Assembly: GCF_000876015.1 (NCBI RefSeq)
Contig: NZ_BBQM01000022.1
Span: 1-64,000, forward strand
DNA: 64,000 nt
Direction: 5' to 3'
DNA from: Cupriavidus basilensis
GTDB lineage: Bacteria > Pseudomonadota > Gammaproteobacteria > Burkholderiales > Burkholderiaceae
Shown here: positions 44,205 to 56,165 of the stretch, one piece after another
Numbering within the stretch: position 1 is the first letter of the stretch
Layout of the letters: the number at the start of each line of letters is the position of its first letter
The notes under the pieces: model-generated
Database searches by the model: none
Told to the model about the DNA's origin: nothing
Seen by the model: the letters and a program-made list of their open reading frames with translations, nothing else
Translations under genes and position numbers: made by a program

Positions 44205-44597
44205 AGCGGCGCCGGCGCGCCGTTGAAGAACCGCGGGGCCGCCCCGATGTCCGAAGGGAACTGGGTGCGCGGGGCGCGTCCGGGCCAGGGGGCGCGAGGG
44301 CGGGGTGAACGGCCGGCGCGGCGTCGGCGGGCGTGCGCGCGATCGGCGCGCCATCGCCGCTGCATCGCCGCCGTGGCGTCAAGTCCCGGCTGCCGCGGGG
44401 TGTGGTTTGCGCATCGCGCGGACCGCCGCGTGCTTCCGGCCGTGACACCCGCGCGTGATAAACTCGGCGTTTTGCGCCAATCTTCCTATTTCCTCGCGCG
44501 GTTCGCCCTGGGCTGCCGGCCTGACCGGCGGCCAGGCCGCCGGTGCATGGCACAGCGGCGTACCACGGCAGACCTCTCGCGTAGGTGAAAGCAATCG
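44205..44597. other. Gap upstream of secA
   Basis: A 393-bp GC-rich gap. TAAACT at 44459-44464 is a possible -10 for secA but no matching -35 is seen. A translated regulator such as SecM is not recognisable; open frames here have no leader and no conserved features. Confidence 0.45.
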
Positions 44598-47381
<2,784 letters not shown>

Positions 47382-47403
47382 GCCGCGCACGGTGAAGTCA
47401 GCA

Positions 47404-47429
47404 AACATGCCCGCGCAAGCGGGCATGTT
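47404..47429 (+). terminator. Hairpin after secA
   Basis: AACATGCCCGC (47404-47414), GCAA loop, GCGGGCATGTT (47419-47429): a perfect 11-bp stem 23 nt past the secA stop. Only two T follow, so termination strength is uncertain. Confidence 0.6.
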
Positions 47430-47554
47430 CGTCAGGGCGGTGCGGAATCCGCAGGCAACAAGCGCGGAATCCGCGATGCGCGGGCTGCGCATGGGCGCTC
47501 CGCTCCGGCCTGGCGCCCGCCAACCAGCAACGAAGAACGCATAGAGGAACGCAC

Positions 47555-48784
47555 ATGGCCGTCAACCTGCCCCTGCCGCTGGCAGAGAACCTGAAACCTG
47601 TCGCCGGCGTCGAGCTCGGCTGGGCCGAAGCGGGCGTCCGCAAGGCCAACCGCAAGGACGTGCTGGTGGTGCGCGTGGCCGCGGGCAGCACCGTGGCCGG
47701 CGTGTTCACCCGCAACCGCTTCTGCGCCGCGCCGGTGCAGGTCTGCCGCGAGCACCTGGCCGCCGGCAAGGGCATCCGCGCGCTCGTGGTCAACACCGGC
47801 AACGCCAACGCCGGCACCGGCGAGCCCGGTCTGGCCGCGGCCCGCGCCACCTGCGACGCGCTCGCCGCGCAGCTCGGCATCGCCGCCGAGCAGGTGCTGC
47901 CGTTCTCGACCGGCGTGATCCTGGAGCCGCTGCCGGTGGACCGCATCGCCGCCGCGCTGCCGGCCGCCATCGCCAGCGCGAAGCCGGACAACTGGCTGGC
48001 CGCGGCCGAGTCGATCATGACCACCGACACCCAGCCCAAGGCCGCTTCGCGCACCGTGCAGATCGGCGGCAAGACCGTCACGCTGTCGGGCATCAGCAAG
48101 GGCGCCGGCATGATCCGCCCGAACATGGCGACCATGCTCGGCTTCATCGCCACCGACGCCACCGTGGCGCAGCCCGTGGTGCAGGCGCTGGTGTCCTACG
48201 CGGCCGACCAGTCGTTCAACAGCATCACCATCGACGGCGACACCTCGACCAACGACTCGTTCGTGCTGATCGCCAGCGGCCAGGCCGGCGCGCCGGCCAT
48301 CGAGCGCGCCGAGGGTGCCGACTTCGAGGCGCTGCGCGCCGCCGTGACGGACCTCGCGCAGGAACTGGCGCAGATGATCGTGCGCGACGGCGAAGGCGCC
48401 ACCAAGCTGATGACCATCCGCGTGGAAGGCGGCAAGGACGTCGCCGAATGCCGCCAGATCGCCTATGCGGTGGCGCACTCGCCGCTGGTCAAGACCGCGT
48501 TCTACGCCTCCGACCCCAACCTCGGCCGCATCCTGGCCGCGATCGGCTACGCCGGCGTGGACGACCTCGACGTCGGGCGCGTCAACCTGTGGCTCGACGA
48601 CGTGCTGGTCGCGCGCGACGGCGGGCGCAATCCCGACTACCGCGAGGAAGACGGCCAGCGCGTGATGAAGCAGGCCGAGATCACCGTGCGCGTCGCGCTC
48701 GGCCGCGGCGATGCCGCCGCCACGGTGTGGACCTGCGACCTCTCGCACGACTACGTTTCGATCAACGCGGACTACCGCTCGTAA
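47555..48784 (+). CDS. argJ: Bifunctional ornithine acetyltransferase / N-acetylglutamate synthase
   Basis: A 409-residue enzyme of the cyclic arginine pathway that moves the acetyl group from N-acetylornithine to glutamate. The autocleavage site Ala192-Thr193 sits in [14 protein letters not shown]; Thr193 becomes the nucleophile of the beta chain. GNANAGTG in the alpha part and the [15 protein letters not shown] segment are conserved. It is followed by a perfect palindrome (48796-48825) and then by the ATPase gene. Confidence 0.95.
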   Translation: MAVNLPLPLAENLKPVAGVELGWAEAGVRKANRKDVLVVRVAAGSTVAGVFTRNRFCAAPVQVCREHLAAGKGIRALVVNTGNANAGTGEPGLAAARATCDALAAQLGIAAEQVLPFSTGVILEPLPVDRIAAALPAAIASAKPDNWLAAAESIMTTDTQPKAASRTVQIGGKTVTLSGISKGAGMIRPNMATMLGFIATDATVAQPVVQALVSYAADQSFNSITIDGDTSTNDSFVLIASGQAGAPAIERAEGADFEALRAAVTDLAQELAQMIVRDGEGATKLMTIRVEGGKDVAECRQIAYAVAHSPLVKTAFYASDPNLGRILAAIGYAGVDDLDVGRVNLWLDDVLVARDGGRNPDYREEDGQRVMKQAEITVRVALGRGDAAATVWTCDLSHDYVSINADYRS

Positions 48785-48795
48785 GCTCTGCCCCG

Positions 48796-48825
48796 GGGAG
48801 CGGCGCCCGCGCGGGCGCCGCTCCC
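48796..48825 (+). other. Perfect palindrome after argJ
   Basis: Two adjacent 15-bp arms (48796-48810 and 48811-48825) with no spacer, 11 nt after the argJ stop. In RNA it would form a very stable GC hairpin. Without a T-tract it is more likely an mRNA 3' stabiliser or a DNA cruciform site than a terminator. Confidence 0.6.
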
Positions 48826-48881
48826 GGCTTCCCGCCAAGATCCGCTTGCCCGTTTTTCCTCGCCTCTCCTGCCCAGCCGCC

Positions 48882-49781
48882 ATGTCCGACCTCGCCTCCC
48901 GCCTCGACAGTTTCCTCGCCCGCCTCGAACAATGGTTGCCGCCGCAGTTGAGCGACGCCGACTGGGAGCAGGCCGTCGCATTCCGCTGGCGCAAGCGGCA
49001 GAGCCTGTTCGGCAACATCGGCTACCTGCAGGCGATCCGCCAGCTGCCGCCGATCCACCTCGACGACCTCAAGAACATCGAGCGCCAGAAGGACGCCATC
49101 GTCGCCAACACGCGCCAGTTCGTGCGGTGCCTGCCGGCCAACAACGTGCTGCTGACCGGCGCGCGCGGCACCGGCAAGTCCTCGCTGATCAAGGCCTGCC
49201 TCAACGCCTTCGTCAAGGACGGCCTGCGCCTGGTGGAAGTGGACAAGGACGATCTGGGCGACCTCGGCGACATCGTCGAGCAGCTGGCGGCGCGCCCGGA
49301 GCGCTTCGCCATCTTCTGCGACGACCTGTCGTTCGAGGACGGCGAGTCGGGCTACAAGTCGCTCAAGTCGGCGCTGGACGGCTCGGTGGCCGCGCAGTCG
49401 GACAACGTGCTGATCTACGCCACCTCCAACCGCCGCCACTTGCTGCCCGAGTACATGAAGGACAACGAGACCTACCGCCACACCGACGACGGCGAGATCC
49501 ATCCCGGCGAAGTAGTGGAGGAAAAGATCTCGCTGTCCGAGCGCTTCGGCCTGTGGCTGTCGTTCTACCCGCCCAAGCAGGACGAGTACCTGGCCATCGT
49601 CGGCCACTGGCTCCAGCATTTCGGCTGCTCGGACGAGGACGTGGCCGCCGCGCGCGGCGACGCGCTGGTGTGGGCGCTGGAGCGCGGCTCGCGCTCGGGC
49701 CGCGTGGCCTGGCAGTTCGCGCGCGACTGGGGCGGCAAGCACGGCAAGCCGTTCGTCGCCTCGGCCGAAGGCCAGGCATGA
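48882..49781 (+). CDS. DUF815 family AAA+ ATPase
   Basis: A 299-residue ATPase of the DUF815 family. The P-loop GARGTGKSS is at residues 93-101, Walker B is FAIFCDDLSFEDGE, and the sensor/arginine region includes YATSNRRHLLPEYM. An N-terminal helical part (1-85) precedes the AAA core. Members are widespread in proteobacteria but, to my knowledge, have no defined role. The gene lies between argJ and a MutT gene and overlaps the latter by ATGA. No separate promoter is seen, so argJ readthrough is possible. Confidence 0.88.
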   Translation: MSDLASRLDSFLARLEQWLPPQLSDADWEQAVAFRWRKRQSLFGNIGYLQAIRQLPPIHLDDLKNIERQKDAIVANTRQFVRCLPANNVLLTGARGTGKSSLIKACLNAFVKDGLRLVEVDKDDLGDLGDIVEQLAARPERFAIFCDDLSFEDGESGYKSLKSALDGSVAAQSDNVLIYATSNRRHLLPEYMKDNETYRHTDDGEIHPGEVVEEKISLSERFGLWLSFYPPKQDEYLAIVGHWLQHFGCSDEDVAAARGDALVWALERGSRSGRVAWQFARDWGGKHGKPFVASAEGQA

Positions 49782-50209
49782 GCGAGGCCCCGCAAAGCGC
49801 CGCCGGCACCGCGCGCAAGGTGACGGAGGTCGCCGTGGGCGTGCTGGTGCAGCCCGACGGCCGCTTCCTGCTGGCGCAGCGCCCGGCCGGCAAGCCCTAC
49901 GAAGGCTATTGGGAATTCCCGGGCGGCAAGCTCGAGCCGGGCGAATCGGTGGAGGAAGCGCTGGCGCGCGAACTGCACGAGGAGCTCGGCATCGCGGTGT
50001 CGCAATCGGTGCGCTGGCAGGTGCTCGAGCACGATTACCCGCACGCCTACGTGCGCCTGCATTTCTGCAAGGTCACGGCATGGTCGGGCGAGCTGGTGGG
50101 GCGCGAAGGGCAGGCGTTCTCATGGCAGTCGGCGCCGGTCGAGGTGGGACCGCTGCTGCCGGCCACGGTGCCGGTGGTGGCGTGGCTGGCTGACGAGGGC
50201 AAGCGCTAA
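49778..50209 (+). CDS. mutT: MutT-type Nudix hydrolase (8-oxo-dGTP diphosphatase)
   Basis: A 143-residue Nudix enzyme that removes oxidised dGTP from the nucleotide pool. The Nudix box spans residues 50-72 (G50, E56, R64-E65, E68-E69, G71). WEFPGGKLEPGE right before it and HDYPHAYVRLHFCKV are typical of MutT rather than RppH-like enzymes. It starts inside the DUF815 ATPase stop codon. It converges on yacG; the 119-bp gap between them shows no clear terminator. Confidence 0.88.
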   Translation: MSEAPQSAAGTARKVTEVAVGVLVQPDGRFLLAQRPAGKPYEGYWEFPGGKLEPGESVEEALARELHEELGIAVSQSVRWQVLEHDYPHAYVRLHFCKVTAWSGELVGREGQAFSWQSAPVEVGPLLPATVPVVAWLADEGKR

Positions 50210-50328
50210 GGCTGCGCTTCGTCGGGCAAACCGGTGGCATGCGGGGCGCAGCGACTGTGACCACAGGCGCGGGCCGGCGATGCGCGATGGCGGTATGAAC
50301 CGCGGCAGACGCCGGCCAACGCCGCGCC

Positions 50329-50514
50329 TCAGTCCTCGTCGTCCTGCTCCGCCGACGGATCCTCGCCGGGTTTGCCGCCGATCACGTATTTTTCCGAGGC
50401 CCACGCGCCGAGGTCGATCTGCTTGCAGCGCTCGGAACAGAACGGGCGGAACTTGTTCTCCGGCACCCAGGCCACATCCTTGCCGCAGGTGGGGCACTTG
50501 ACTACGGTTGTCAT
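50329..50514 (-). CDS. yacG: DNA gyrase inhibitor YacG
   Basis: A 61-residue zinc protein that binds GyrB. The four-Cys zinc site is complete: Cys7, Cys10, Cys26 and Cys30 (CPTCGK and [12 protein letters not shown]). The C-terminal tail is acidic (AEQDDED), as in the family. The ATG at 50514 is used because it places the first Cys at the usual distance; the longer frame crosses the zapD stop. It begins 4 nt after zapD and is cotranscribed with it. Confidence 0.93.
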   Translation of the reverse strand: MTTVVKCPTCGKDVAWVPENKFRPFCSERCKQIDLGAWASEKYVIGGKPGEDPSAEQDDED

Positions 50515-50518
50515 CGCT

Positions 50519-51277
50519 TCAGAAATTGCAGAGCTTGAGCAGGAAGGGAATGTCGGCATCCACCGAGCGCGGGCGCAGGTCGCCGTCCTGCTGCGTGAAA
50601 CGGACCCACAGCATGTACTTGTTGGCGCTCATCTCGGGGATGAAGGCCAGCAGCGAGTCGTCGAGCATCACCTGCATGAGCTGATAGCTGCGGCCCGACA
50701 GCATCTGCTGGTAGCTGCCGCCGGTGGCGATGACCTTGCCGCTCTGGCCGGACTCGCGCAGCAGCCGCAGCACGGTGTTGGTGCCCATGCGCAGCGCCAC
50801 CAGCGGGCGCGCCCACTTGAGGATGTCGGCGCGGCGGTCCTCGGCCGGGCGATGCTGCCATGCGTAGTAGGCCGGCAGGTCGAATTCGCAGGTGCCGCCG
50901 GGAATGATGGCGCGGCTGCGGATGCTGGTGAGCCACTCGTTGTCGGTCAGCAGCTGGCCTGCCTTGCCCACCACCTGGTTGAGCTGCGACATGGCCTGCT
51001 CGATCTCGCCGATGACCGCGTCGAGCGCGCCCTGGTCGATCTGCGGGTTGGCGCGCAGCGCGGCCAGCGCCTGGCGCTGGCGTTCCAGTTCCTTGAGCAG
51101 GTCGGTCTTGAGGTCCGCGCGGCCGGCCACGTCGATGATCTCGAACAGTGTCGTCAGCGCCACGTGGTGCTGCAGGGCATGATCCTGGCCGAGGAAATAA
51201 TCCAGGCGATCGAACAGGTCTTCCAGGCGCAGGAGAGTCCTGATGCGTTCGTTGAAAGGATATTCGTACAGAATCAA
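50519..51277 (-). CDS. zapD: Cell division protein ZapD
   Basis: A 252-residue FtsZ-associated protein (DUF1342) that bundles FtsZ filaments through the FtsZ C-terminal peptide. [19 protein letters not shown] is the conserved N-terminus, the helical domain spans about residues 10-110, and the beta domain follows with [13 protein letters not shown] and WHR-type aromatic positions. Length matches E. coli ZapD (247). Its order zapD-yacG and position near coaE and pilD are typical. Confidence 0.94.
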   Translation of the reverse strand: MILYEYPFNERIRTLLRLEDLFDRLDYFLGQDHALQHHVALTTLFEIIDVAGRADLKTDLLKELERQRQALAALRANPQIDQGALDAVIGEIEQAMSQLNQVVGKAGQLLTDNEWLTSIRSRAIIPGGTCEFDLPAYYAWQHRPAEDRRADILKWARPLVALRMGTNTVLRLLRESGQSGKVIATGGSYQQMLSGRSYQLMQVMLDDSLLAFIPEMSANKYMLWVRFTQQDGDLRPRSVDADIPFLLKLCNF

Positions 51278-51310
51278 GTGATTGTCCGGGCGGCAGGGCG
51301 GTTTGGCGGG

Positions 51311-51334
51311 CGGCGTTGCTGGCGGGGTTGCTGG
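51311..51334. repeat. 12-bp tandem duplication upstream of zapD
   Basis: CGGCGTTGCTGG and CGGGGTTGCTGG are adjacent 12-mers differing at one base, about 35 bp upstream of the zapD start on the minus strand. No function is apparent. Confidence 0.4.
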
Positions 51335-51455
51335 CTACGGGGCCCAGTATGGGACCATTTCCCGCTTGTATCCAGCGCATTCTATGCGAGTCCGCGTGGC
51401 AGGACAACGAAAGCGCCGACTAAAGGTGCATCCCGCGCCACCGGTTCCCGCCGGC

Positions 51456-51523
51456 CGTATCAGCGCCATCGGCGCCATCGGCTGCATCGGCTTCCCGGGC
51501 GGCCCCATCGGTTCCTTCGGCGC
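51456..51523. repeat. Degenerate 9-bp tandem tract between coaE and zapD
   Basis: Units CGTATCAGC, GCCATCGGC, GCCATCGGC, TGCATCGGC, TTCCCGGGC and two or three weaker ones run up to the coaE stop codon. Two units are identical. This is the longest of the six 9-bp tracts. Confidence 0.6.
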
Positions 51524-52135
51524 TCAGCCGGCGGCGAGCGCGCGGTAGAGCCGGTCGAGCCGCTCCACCTGCGGCGCCAGCGCCTCGGGCGGGCCGTCGT
51601 TGTCGACCACGTCGTCGGCGCGGGCCAGCCGCTCGGCGCGGCGGGCCTGCTTCGCCATGATGGCCTCGACCTGCGCGCGCGTGAAGCCGTTGCGCGCCAT
51701 CACGCGCGCCACCTGCGTGGCCTCGCTGCAATCGACCACCAGCACGCGGTCCACGCGGCTGGCCCAGGTGCCGGACTCGACCAGCAGCGGCACCACGTAG
51801 ATCAGGTAGGGATGCCGGCCCGCCGCGCGGATCTCGGCGGCGCGGGCCTCGGTCAGCTGGCGGATCAGCGGATGGGTGATGGCTTCGAGCCGGGCCTTGG
51901 CCGCGGGGTCGGCAAACACCAGCGCGCGCATGGCGTCGCGGTCCATCGCGCCGTCGGCGCGCAGGCAGCCGGGGCCGAAGGCCGCCACCAGCGCGGCAAT
52001 GGCCAGCCCGCCCGGCGCGGTGATCTCGTGCGCCAGCAGGTCGGTGTCGATCAGGGCGGCGCCGCGCGTGGCGAACAGGTCCGCCACGCGGGTCTTGCCG
52101 GAGCCGATGCCTCCGGTCAGTCCGATTTGCAGCAT
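51524..52135 (-). CDS. coaE: Dephospho-CoA kinase
   Basis: A 203-residue P-loop kinase catalysing the last step of coenzyme A synthesis. [11 protein letters not shown] at residues 5-15 is the ATP loop, DTDLLAHE follows, and HPLIR and the lid segment [20 protein letters not shown] are conserved. The ATG at 52135 gives the usual short N-terminus. The gene follows pilD by 46 nt, part of which is a 9-bp tandem duplication, so it is probably in the pil transcript. Confidence 0.94.
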   Translation of the reverse strand: MLQIGLTGGIGSGKTRVADLFATRGAALIDTDLLAHEITAPGGLAIAALVAAFGPGCLRADGAMDRDAMRALVFADPAAKARLEAITHPLIRQLTEARAAEIRAAGRHPYLIYVVPLLVESGTWASRVDRVLVVDCSEATQVARVMARNGFTRAQVEAIMAKQARRAERLARADDVVDNDGPPEALAPQVERLDRLYRALAAG

Positions 52136-52140
52136 GTCCG

Positions 52141-52167
52141 TATCCAGGCTATCCAGGCTTGCATGGG
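52141..52167. repeat. Short 9-bp tandem duplication between pilD and coaE
   Basis: TATCCAGGC twice, then TTGCATGGG, immediately upstream of the coaE start. It is the shortest member of the 9-bp class and the one with two identical copies next to each other. Confidence 0.5.
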
Positions 52168-52181
52168 TGGGCGGCGCGCCG

Positions 52182-53111
52182 TCAGCCCGCCAGGCCCAGC
52201 GGCAGCACGTTGGCGCCGAAGAACAGCACCAGCAGGCCGGCGCCGGCGATATAGGGGCCGAAGGCGAAATGCGTATCGCGATCCTGACGGCGCAGCGCGA
52301 TATTGGCAAGCGCGAACACCAGCCCCACCACCGACGACAGCAGCACCAGCGCCGGCAGCGCCTGCCAGCCGAACCAGCCGCCCAGCGCCGCCATCAGCTT
52401 GAAGTCGCCGTAGCCCATGCCTTCCTTGCCGCGCACCAGCTTGAACGCCCAGTACACCGTCCACAGCAGCAGGTAGCCCGCCGCCGCGCCGGTCACGGCG
52501 TCGGCCAGCGGCGCGAACAGCCCGCCGAGGTTGAGCAGCAGGCCCAGCCACAGCAGCGGCAGCGTGATCTGATCGGGCAGCAGCTGCGTGTCCGCGTCGA
52601 TCAGGGTGAGGGCGATCAGCGCCCAGATCAGGGCGATGGCCGCCAGCGCCTGCCAGGTCGGGCCGAAGTGGGCCGCGGCCAGCGCCGTGAGCAGCGCGGT
52701 GCCGGCTTCCACCAGCGGGTAGCGCTTGCCGATCGGCGCCTTGCAGGCCGAGCAGCGCCCGCGCAGCGCCAAGTAGCTCAGCACCGGGATGTTCTCCAGC
52801 GCGCCGATCGCGTGGCCGCAATGCGGGCAGGCCGAGCGCGGCACCATCAGGTTGTAGGTCTCGGGGTGGGGCAGCGGGTCATCGCGCAGCGAGGCGATGT
52901 AGTTGGCCTCGTCGTGCTCCATCATGCGCGGCAGCCGGTGCACCACCACGTTGAGGAAGCTGCCGACCACCAGGCCGAGCAGCGCCGCCGCCGTCACCAG
53001 GAACCAGGACGGCAGCAGCGCCAGCGACGCGATGGCCTGCGCGGGCGCCGCCGGCGGGGAAAACGCGGAGAGCGCGCCGGCGGCGCCGTGCGCGGAAAAC
53101 AGCCACTGCAT
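52182..53111 (-). CDS. pilD: Type IV prepilin peptidase / N-methyltransferase
   Basis: A 309-residue polytopic membrane enzyme that cleaves and methylates type IV prepilins. The cytoplasmic zinc loop is complete (Cys95, Cys98, Cys120, Cys123), which indicates a methylating, bifunctional form. The catalytic aspartates are Asp172 ([11 protein letters not shown]) and Asp236 (GYGDFK). The Ala/Pro-rich N-terminal 30 residues precede the first helix. It lies 3 nt after pilC. Confidence 0.95.
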   Translation of the reverse strand: MQWLFSAHGAAGALSAFSPPAAPAQAIASLALLPSWFLVTAAALLGLVVGSFLNVVVHRLPRMMEHDEANYIASLRDDPLPHPETYNLMVPRSACPHCGHAIGALENIPVLSYLALRGRCSACKAPIGKRYPLVEAGTALLTALAAAHFGPTWQALAAIALIWALIALTLIDADTQLLPDQITLPLLWLGLLLNLGGLFAPLADAVTGAAAGYLLLWTVYWAFKLVRGKEGMGYGDFKLMAALGGWFGWQALPALVLLSSVVGLVFALANIALRRQDRDTHFAFGPYIAGAGLLVLFFGANVLPLGLAG

Positions 53112-53114
53112 GCG

Positions 53115-54380
53115 TTACACCACCTGTCCCAGTTTGAAGATCGGCAGGTACATCGCCACCACCATGCCGCCGATGAGCACGCCCAGCACCACGATGATGA
53201 GCGGCTCGATCAGGCTGGAGATGGCGGCCACGGCGTCGTCCACCTCGCGCTCGTAGAACTCCGCCACCTTCAGCAGCATGTTGTCCAGCGCGCCCGACTC
53301 CTCGCCGATCTGCGTCATCTGCAGCACCATGTTGTCGAACACGTGGGTGGCCTGCATGGCGTTGGTCAGGCTGGTGCCGATGCGCACCGACTGCTCGATC
53401 TCCCGGGTGGCGTCGTAGTAGACCCAGTTGCCGGCCGCGCCGGCCACCGACTCCATCGACTCCACCAGCGGCGTGCCGGCGGCGAACATGGTGGCCAGCG
53501 TGCGCGTCCAGCGCGCGATCACGGCCTTGCGGAACAGCGAGCCGAAGATCGGCAGCCGCAGCAGCATCCGGTCGCTGGCGCGCTGCACCTTCTCCGAGCG
53601 CTTGAGGCTGCGCAGGTAGAAGGCGATGCCGAACACCGGCACGCCGATCACGATGTACCAGTTGTTGACGAAGAAGTCCGACATGGCGATCACGGCCAGC
53701 GTCGGCGCCGGCAGGTTGGCGCCGAAGCTCGAGAACACGCCCTTGAAGGCCGGGATCACGAAGATCATCAGGATCACCGTCACGGCGAAGGCCACCGTCA
53801 GCACCGCGATCGGGTAGATCATGGCCGACTTGATCTGGCTCTTCAGCGCGATGGTCTTTTCCATGTAGAGCGACAGACGCTCCAGCAGGGCGTCCAGGAT
53901 GCCGCCCTGCTCGCCGGCGTCGATCAGGTTGCAGTAGAGCGTGTCGAAGTAGCGCGGCTGGCGGCGGAAGGCCTGCGCCATGCTGCTGCCCGATTCGATG
54001 TCGAAGCGGATCTCGGCCAGCAGCTGCGTGAAGTTCGGGTTGGCGTGGCCGCGCGCGATGATGTCGATCGACTGCAGCAGCGGGATGCCCGCCTTGAGCA
54101 TGGTCGAGAGCTGGCGCGTGAAGTACGCGATGTCCTTCTCGGTGATCTTGCGCCCGCGCGCGGCGCGCCGCTTCTTGAGCTTGACCACGGTGAGGCCCTG
54201 CTTGCGCAGGGTGGCGTTGACCTCGGCCTGGCTCTCGGCGCGCAGCTCGCCCGTGAACACCTTGCCCTTGCGGTCCTTGCCCTCCCACTCGAAGATGTAC
54301 TGCGTGGGCGCCTTACGCCCAGATTTCCCCTTGGGCGCAGCCGCCTTGCGAGCGGCGGCGGCTGGTGCGCGTGTCGCCAT
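53115..54380 (-). CDS. pilC: Type IV pilus inner-membrane platform protein PilC
   Basis: A 421-residue GspF-family protein with two repeated cytoplasmic four-helix domains (about residues 80-205 and 285-410) and three membrane helices. FTRQLSTMLKAGIPLLQSID and WTRTLATMFAAGTPLVESME are the two matching repeat starts. The N-terminus is an Ala/Lys-rich extension. The ATG at 54380 with TTTGGGG upstream is preferred to a TTG at 54392. It links PilB to the pilus base and follows pilB by 30 nt. Confidence 0.94.
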   Translation of the reverse strand: MATRAPAAAARKAAAPKGKSGRKAPTQYIFEWEGKDRKGKVFTGELRAESQAEVNATLRKQGLTVVKLKKRRAARGRKITEKDIAYFTRQLSTMLKAGIPLLQSIDIIARGHANPNFTQLLAEIRFDIESGSSMAQAFRRQPRYFDTLYCNLIDAGEQGGILDALLERLSLYMEKTIALKSQIKSAMIYPIAVLTVAFAVTVILMIFVIPAFKGVFSSFGANLPAPTLAVIAMSDFFVNNWYIVIGVPVFGIAFYLRSLKRSEKVQRASDRMLLRLPIFGSLFRKAVIARWTRTLATMFAAGTPLVESMESVAGAAGNWVYYDATREIEQSVRIGTSLTNAMQATHVFDNMVLQMTQIGEESGALDNMLLKVAEFYEREVDDAVAAISSLIEPLIIVVLGVLIGGMVVAMYLPIFKLGQVV

Positions 54381-54410
54381 GATTGACCCCAAATGACATG
54401 CTTTGTTGTT

Positions 54411-56165
54411 TTACATATTGGTTGTTGCCAGCACTTCTTCCAGCGAGGTGACGCCCTGCTTCACCTTGGCCAGGCCGGCTTCGCGCAACGATAGCACGCC
54501 GTCGCGGCGCGCCTGCTCGGCGATCTGCAGCGCGGTGCCGTGCGCGAGGATGATCTGCTGCATCGCCTCGGTGATCGGCATCACCTGGTAGATGCCGCAG
54601 CGGCCCTTGTAGCCGGTGCCGTTGCAGCGCTCGCAGCCGACCGGGTGGTAGGGCTGCCAGCTGCCGTCGAGGTCGGCTTCCTGGAAGCCGGCGTCGACCA
54701 GCACCTCGCGCGCCAGCTCGCCGGGCCGCTTGCACGTGCACAGGCGGCGCGCCAGCCGCTGCGCGGTGATCATCAGCACGCTCGAGGCGATGTTGAACGG
54801 CGCCACGCCCATGTTCATCAGGCGCGTGAGCGTGGTCGGCGCGTCGTTGGTGTGCAAGGTGGAGAACACCAGGTGGCCGGTCTGGGCCGCCTTGATCGAG
54901 ATGTCGGCGGTTTCCAGGTCGCGGATTTCGCCGACCATGATGATGTCCGGATCCTGCCGCAGGAACGAGCGCAGCGCCGCGGCGAAGGTCAGGCCGGCCT
55001 TCTCGTTGACGTTGACCTGGTTGATGCCGGGCAGCTGGATTTCGGCCGGGTCCTCGGCCGTGGAGATGTTGATGTCGCCCTGGTTGAGCCGGTTCAGGAA
55101 GGTGTACAGCGACACCGTCTTGCCGCTGCCGGTGGGGCCCGTCACCAGCACCATGCCGTAGGGGCGCTTGATGACGTCGAGCAGCAGCGCCTTCTGCGCC
55201 GGCTCGTAGCCGAGCTGGTCGATGTCCAGCTTGTCGGAGGACGACTCCAGGATCCGGATCACGATCTTCTCGCCGAACAGCGTCGGCAGCGTGGAGACGC
55301 GGAAGTCGATCGCCTTCTCGACCACCTCCTTGGGCTCCTTGCCGTCCTTGCCGTCTTTCTCGGCGTTCTTGTCCTTGGGCAGCGCGATCAGCAGCTTCAT
55401 GCGGCCGTCCTGCGGCACGCGCTTTTCCGAGATGTCCAGGCGCGACAGCACCTTGATGCGGGTGGCGATCTTGTCGCGGATGTCGACCGGCGGGCGCGCC
55501 ACCTCCTGCAGCACGCCGTCGACGCGGAAGCGGATGCGGTAGAAGGTCTCGAACGGCTCGAAGTGCAGGTCGGAGGCGCCGCGGTGGAAGGCTTCGGTCA
55601 GCAGCTTGTGCAGGAAGCGCACCACCGGCGCGTCGTCGATGTCGCCGGCGGTCTTGTTGCGCTGGGCGGCGGCGGAGGCGACCGGGTCGTACTCGATCAT
55701 CTTGCGCTCGGCCTGCACCGGCGCGATCGACTTGAGCGTGCCGCCGCCGTCCTCGCTGGCGGAGCGCACGTACTGCATCAGCTTGTCGTGCTCGACGACG
55801 ACGGTATCGACCGGCAGGTTGTACTTCTGCTTGATGGCGTCGAGCCCGGCCTGGTTGCCCGGGTCGGACAGGGCCAGGACCAGGCGGTTCTCGCGCCGGC
55901 CCAGCGGCAGCAGCCGGTGCGCGTGGAACTCGCGGTTGCCGGCCAGCGCCGGCGGCACCTTGTTCAGGTTGTACTGGCCCAGATCGACCAGGGGCAACTG
56001 ATATTTATCAGCCGCGAAGATCGCCACATCGTGCGCAGTCATGGTGCCGCTGGCGATGATCTCGTCGATCAGCTGCGACTTTTTTTCTCGTGCCGACTGT
56101 TCAAGCTGGGCGAGCAGGGCAGGCGCGATGCGCCGGCTCTGTGCAAGAGCTAGACCAAGTGTCAT
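54411..56165 (-). CDS. pilB: Type IV pilus assembly ATPase PilB
   Basis: A 584-residue hexameric ATPase for pilus extension. An N-terminal MshEN domain (about 5-150) is followed by the N2 domain and a RecA-like core with Walker A GPTGSGKT at 343-350, the Asp box STAEDPAEIQLPG, Walker B DPDIIMVGEIRD (405-416) and the His box TGHLVFSTLHTND. A zinc site is present (Cys476, Cys478, Cys511, Cys514). Odd: residues 261-285 are a Lys/Asp/Glu-rich insertion between GRMKLLI and AIDFRVSTLP. The ATG at 56165 is chosen from homology to the usual N-terminus; its ribosome binding site is weak. Confidence 0.94.
   Translation of the reverse strand: MTLGLALAQSRRIAPALLAQLEQSAREKKSQLIDEIIASGTMTAHDVAIFAADKYQLPLVDLGQYNLNKVPPALAGNREFHAHRLLPLGRRENRLVLALSDPGNQAGLDAIKQKYNLPVDTVVVEHDKLMQYVRSASEDGGGTLKSIAPVQAERKMIEYDPVASAAAQRNKTAGDIDDAPVVRFLHKLLTEAFHRGASDLHFEPFETFYRIRFRVDGVLQEVARPPVDIRDKIATRIKVLSRLDISEKRVPQDGRMKLLIALPKDKNAEKDGKDGKEPKEVVEKAIDFRVSTLPTLFGEKIVIRILESSSDKLDIDQLGYEPAQKALLLDVIKRPYGMVLVTGPTGSGKTVSLYTFLNRLNQGDINISTAEDPAEIQLPGINQVNVNEKAGLTFAAALRSFLRQDPDIIMVGEIRDLETADISIKAAQTGHLVFSTLHTNDAPTTLTRLMNMGVAPFNIASSVLMITAQRLARRLCTCKRPGELAREVLVDAGFQEADLDGSWQPYHPVGCERCNGTGYKGRCGIYQVMPITEAMQQIILAHGTALQIAEQARRDGVLSLREAGLAKVKQGVTSLEEVLATTNM

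Noticed and set aside
44205-44597. A SecM-like secretion monitor upstream of secA
   Set aside because: No open frame here has a signal peptide or an arrest-like C-terminus.
51282-51548. A plus-strand collagen-like frame (repeated Ile-Gly) between zapD and coaE
   Set aside because: It is a translation of the 9-bp tandem tract, has no ribosome binding site, and runs into coaE on the opposite strand.
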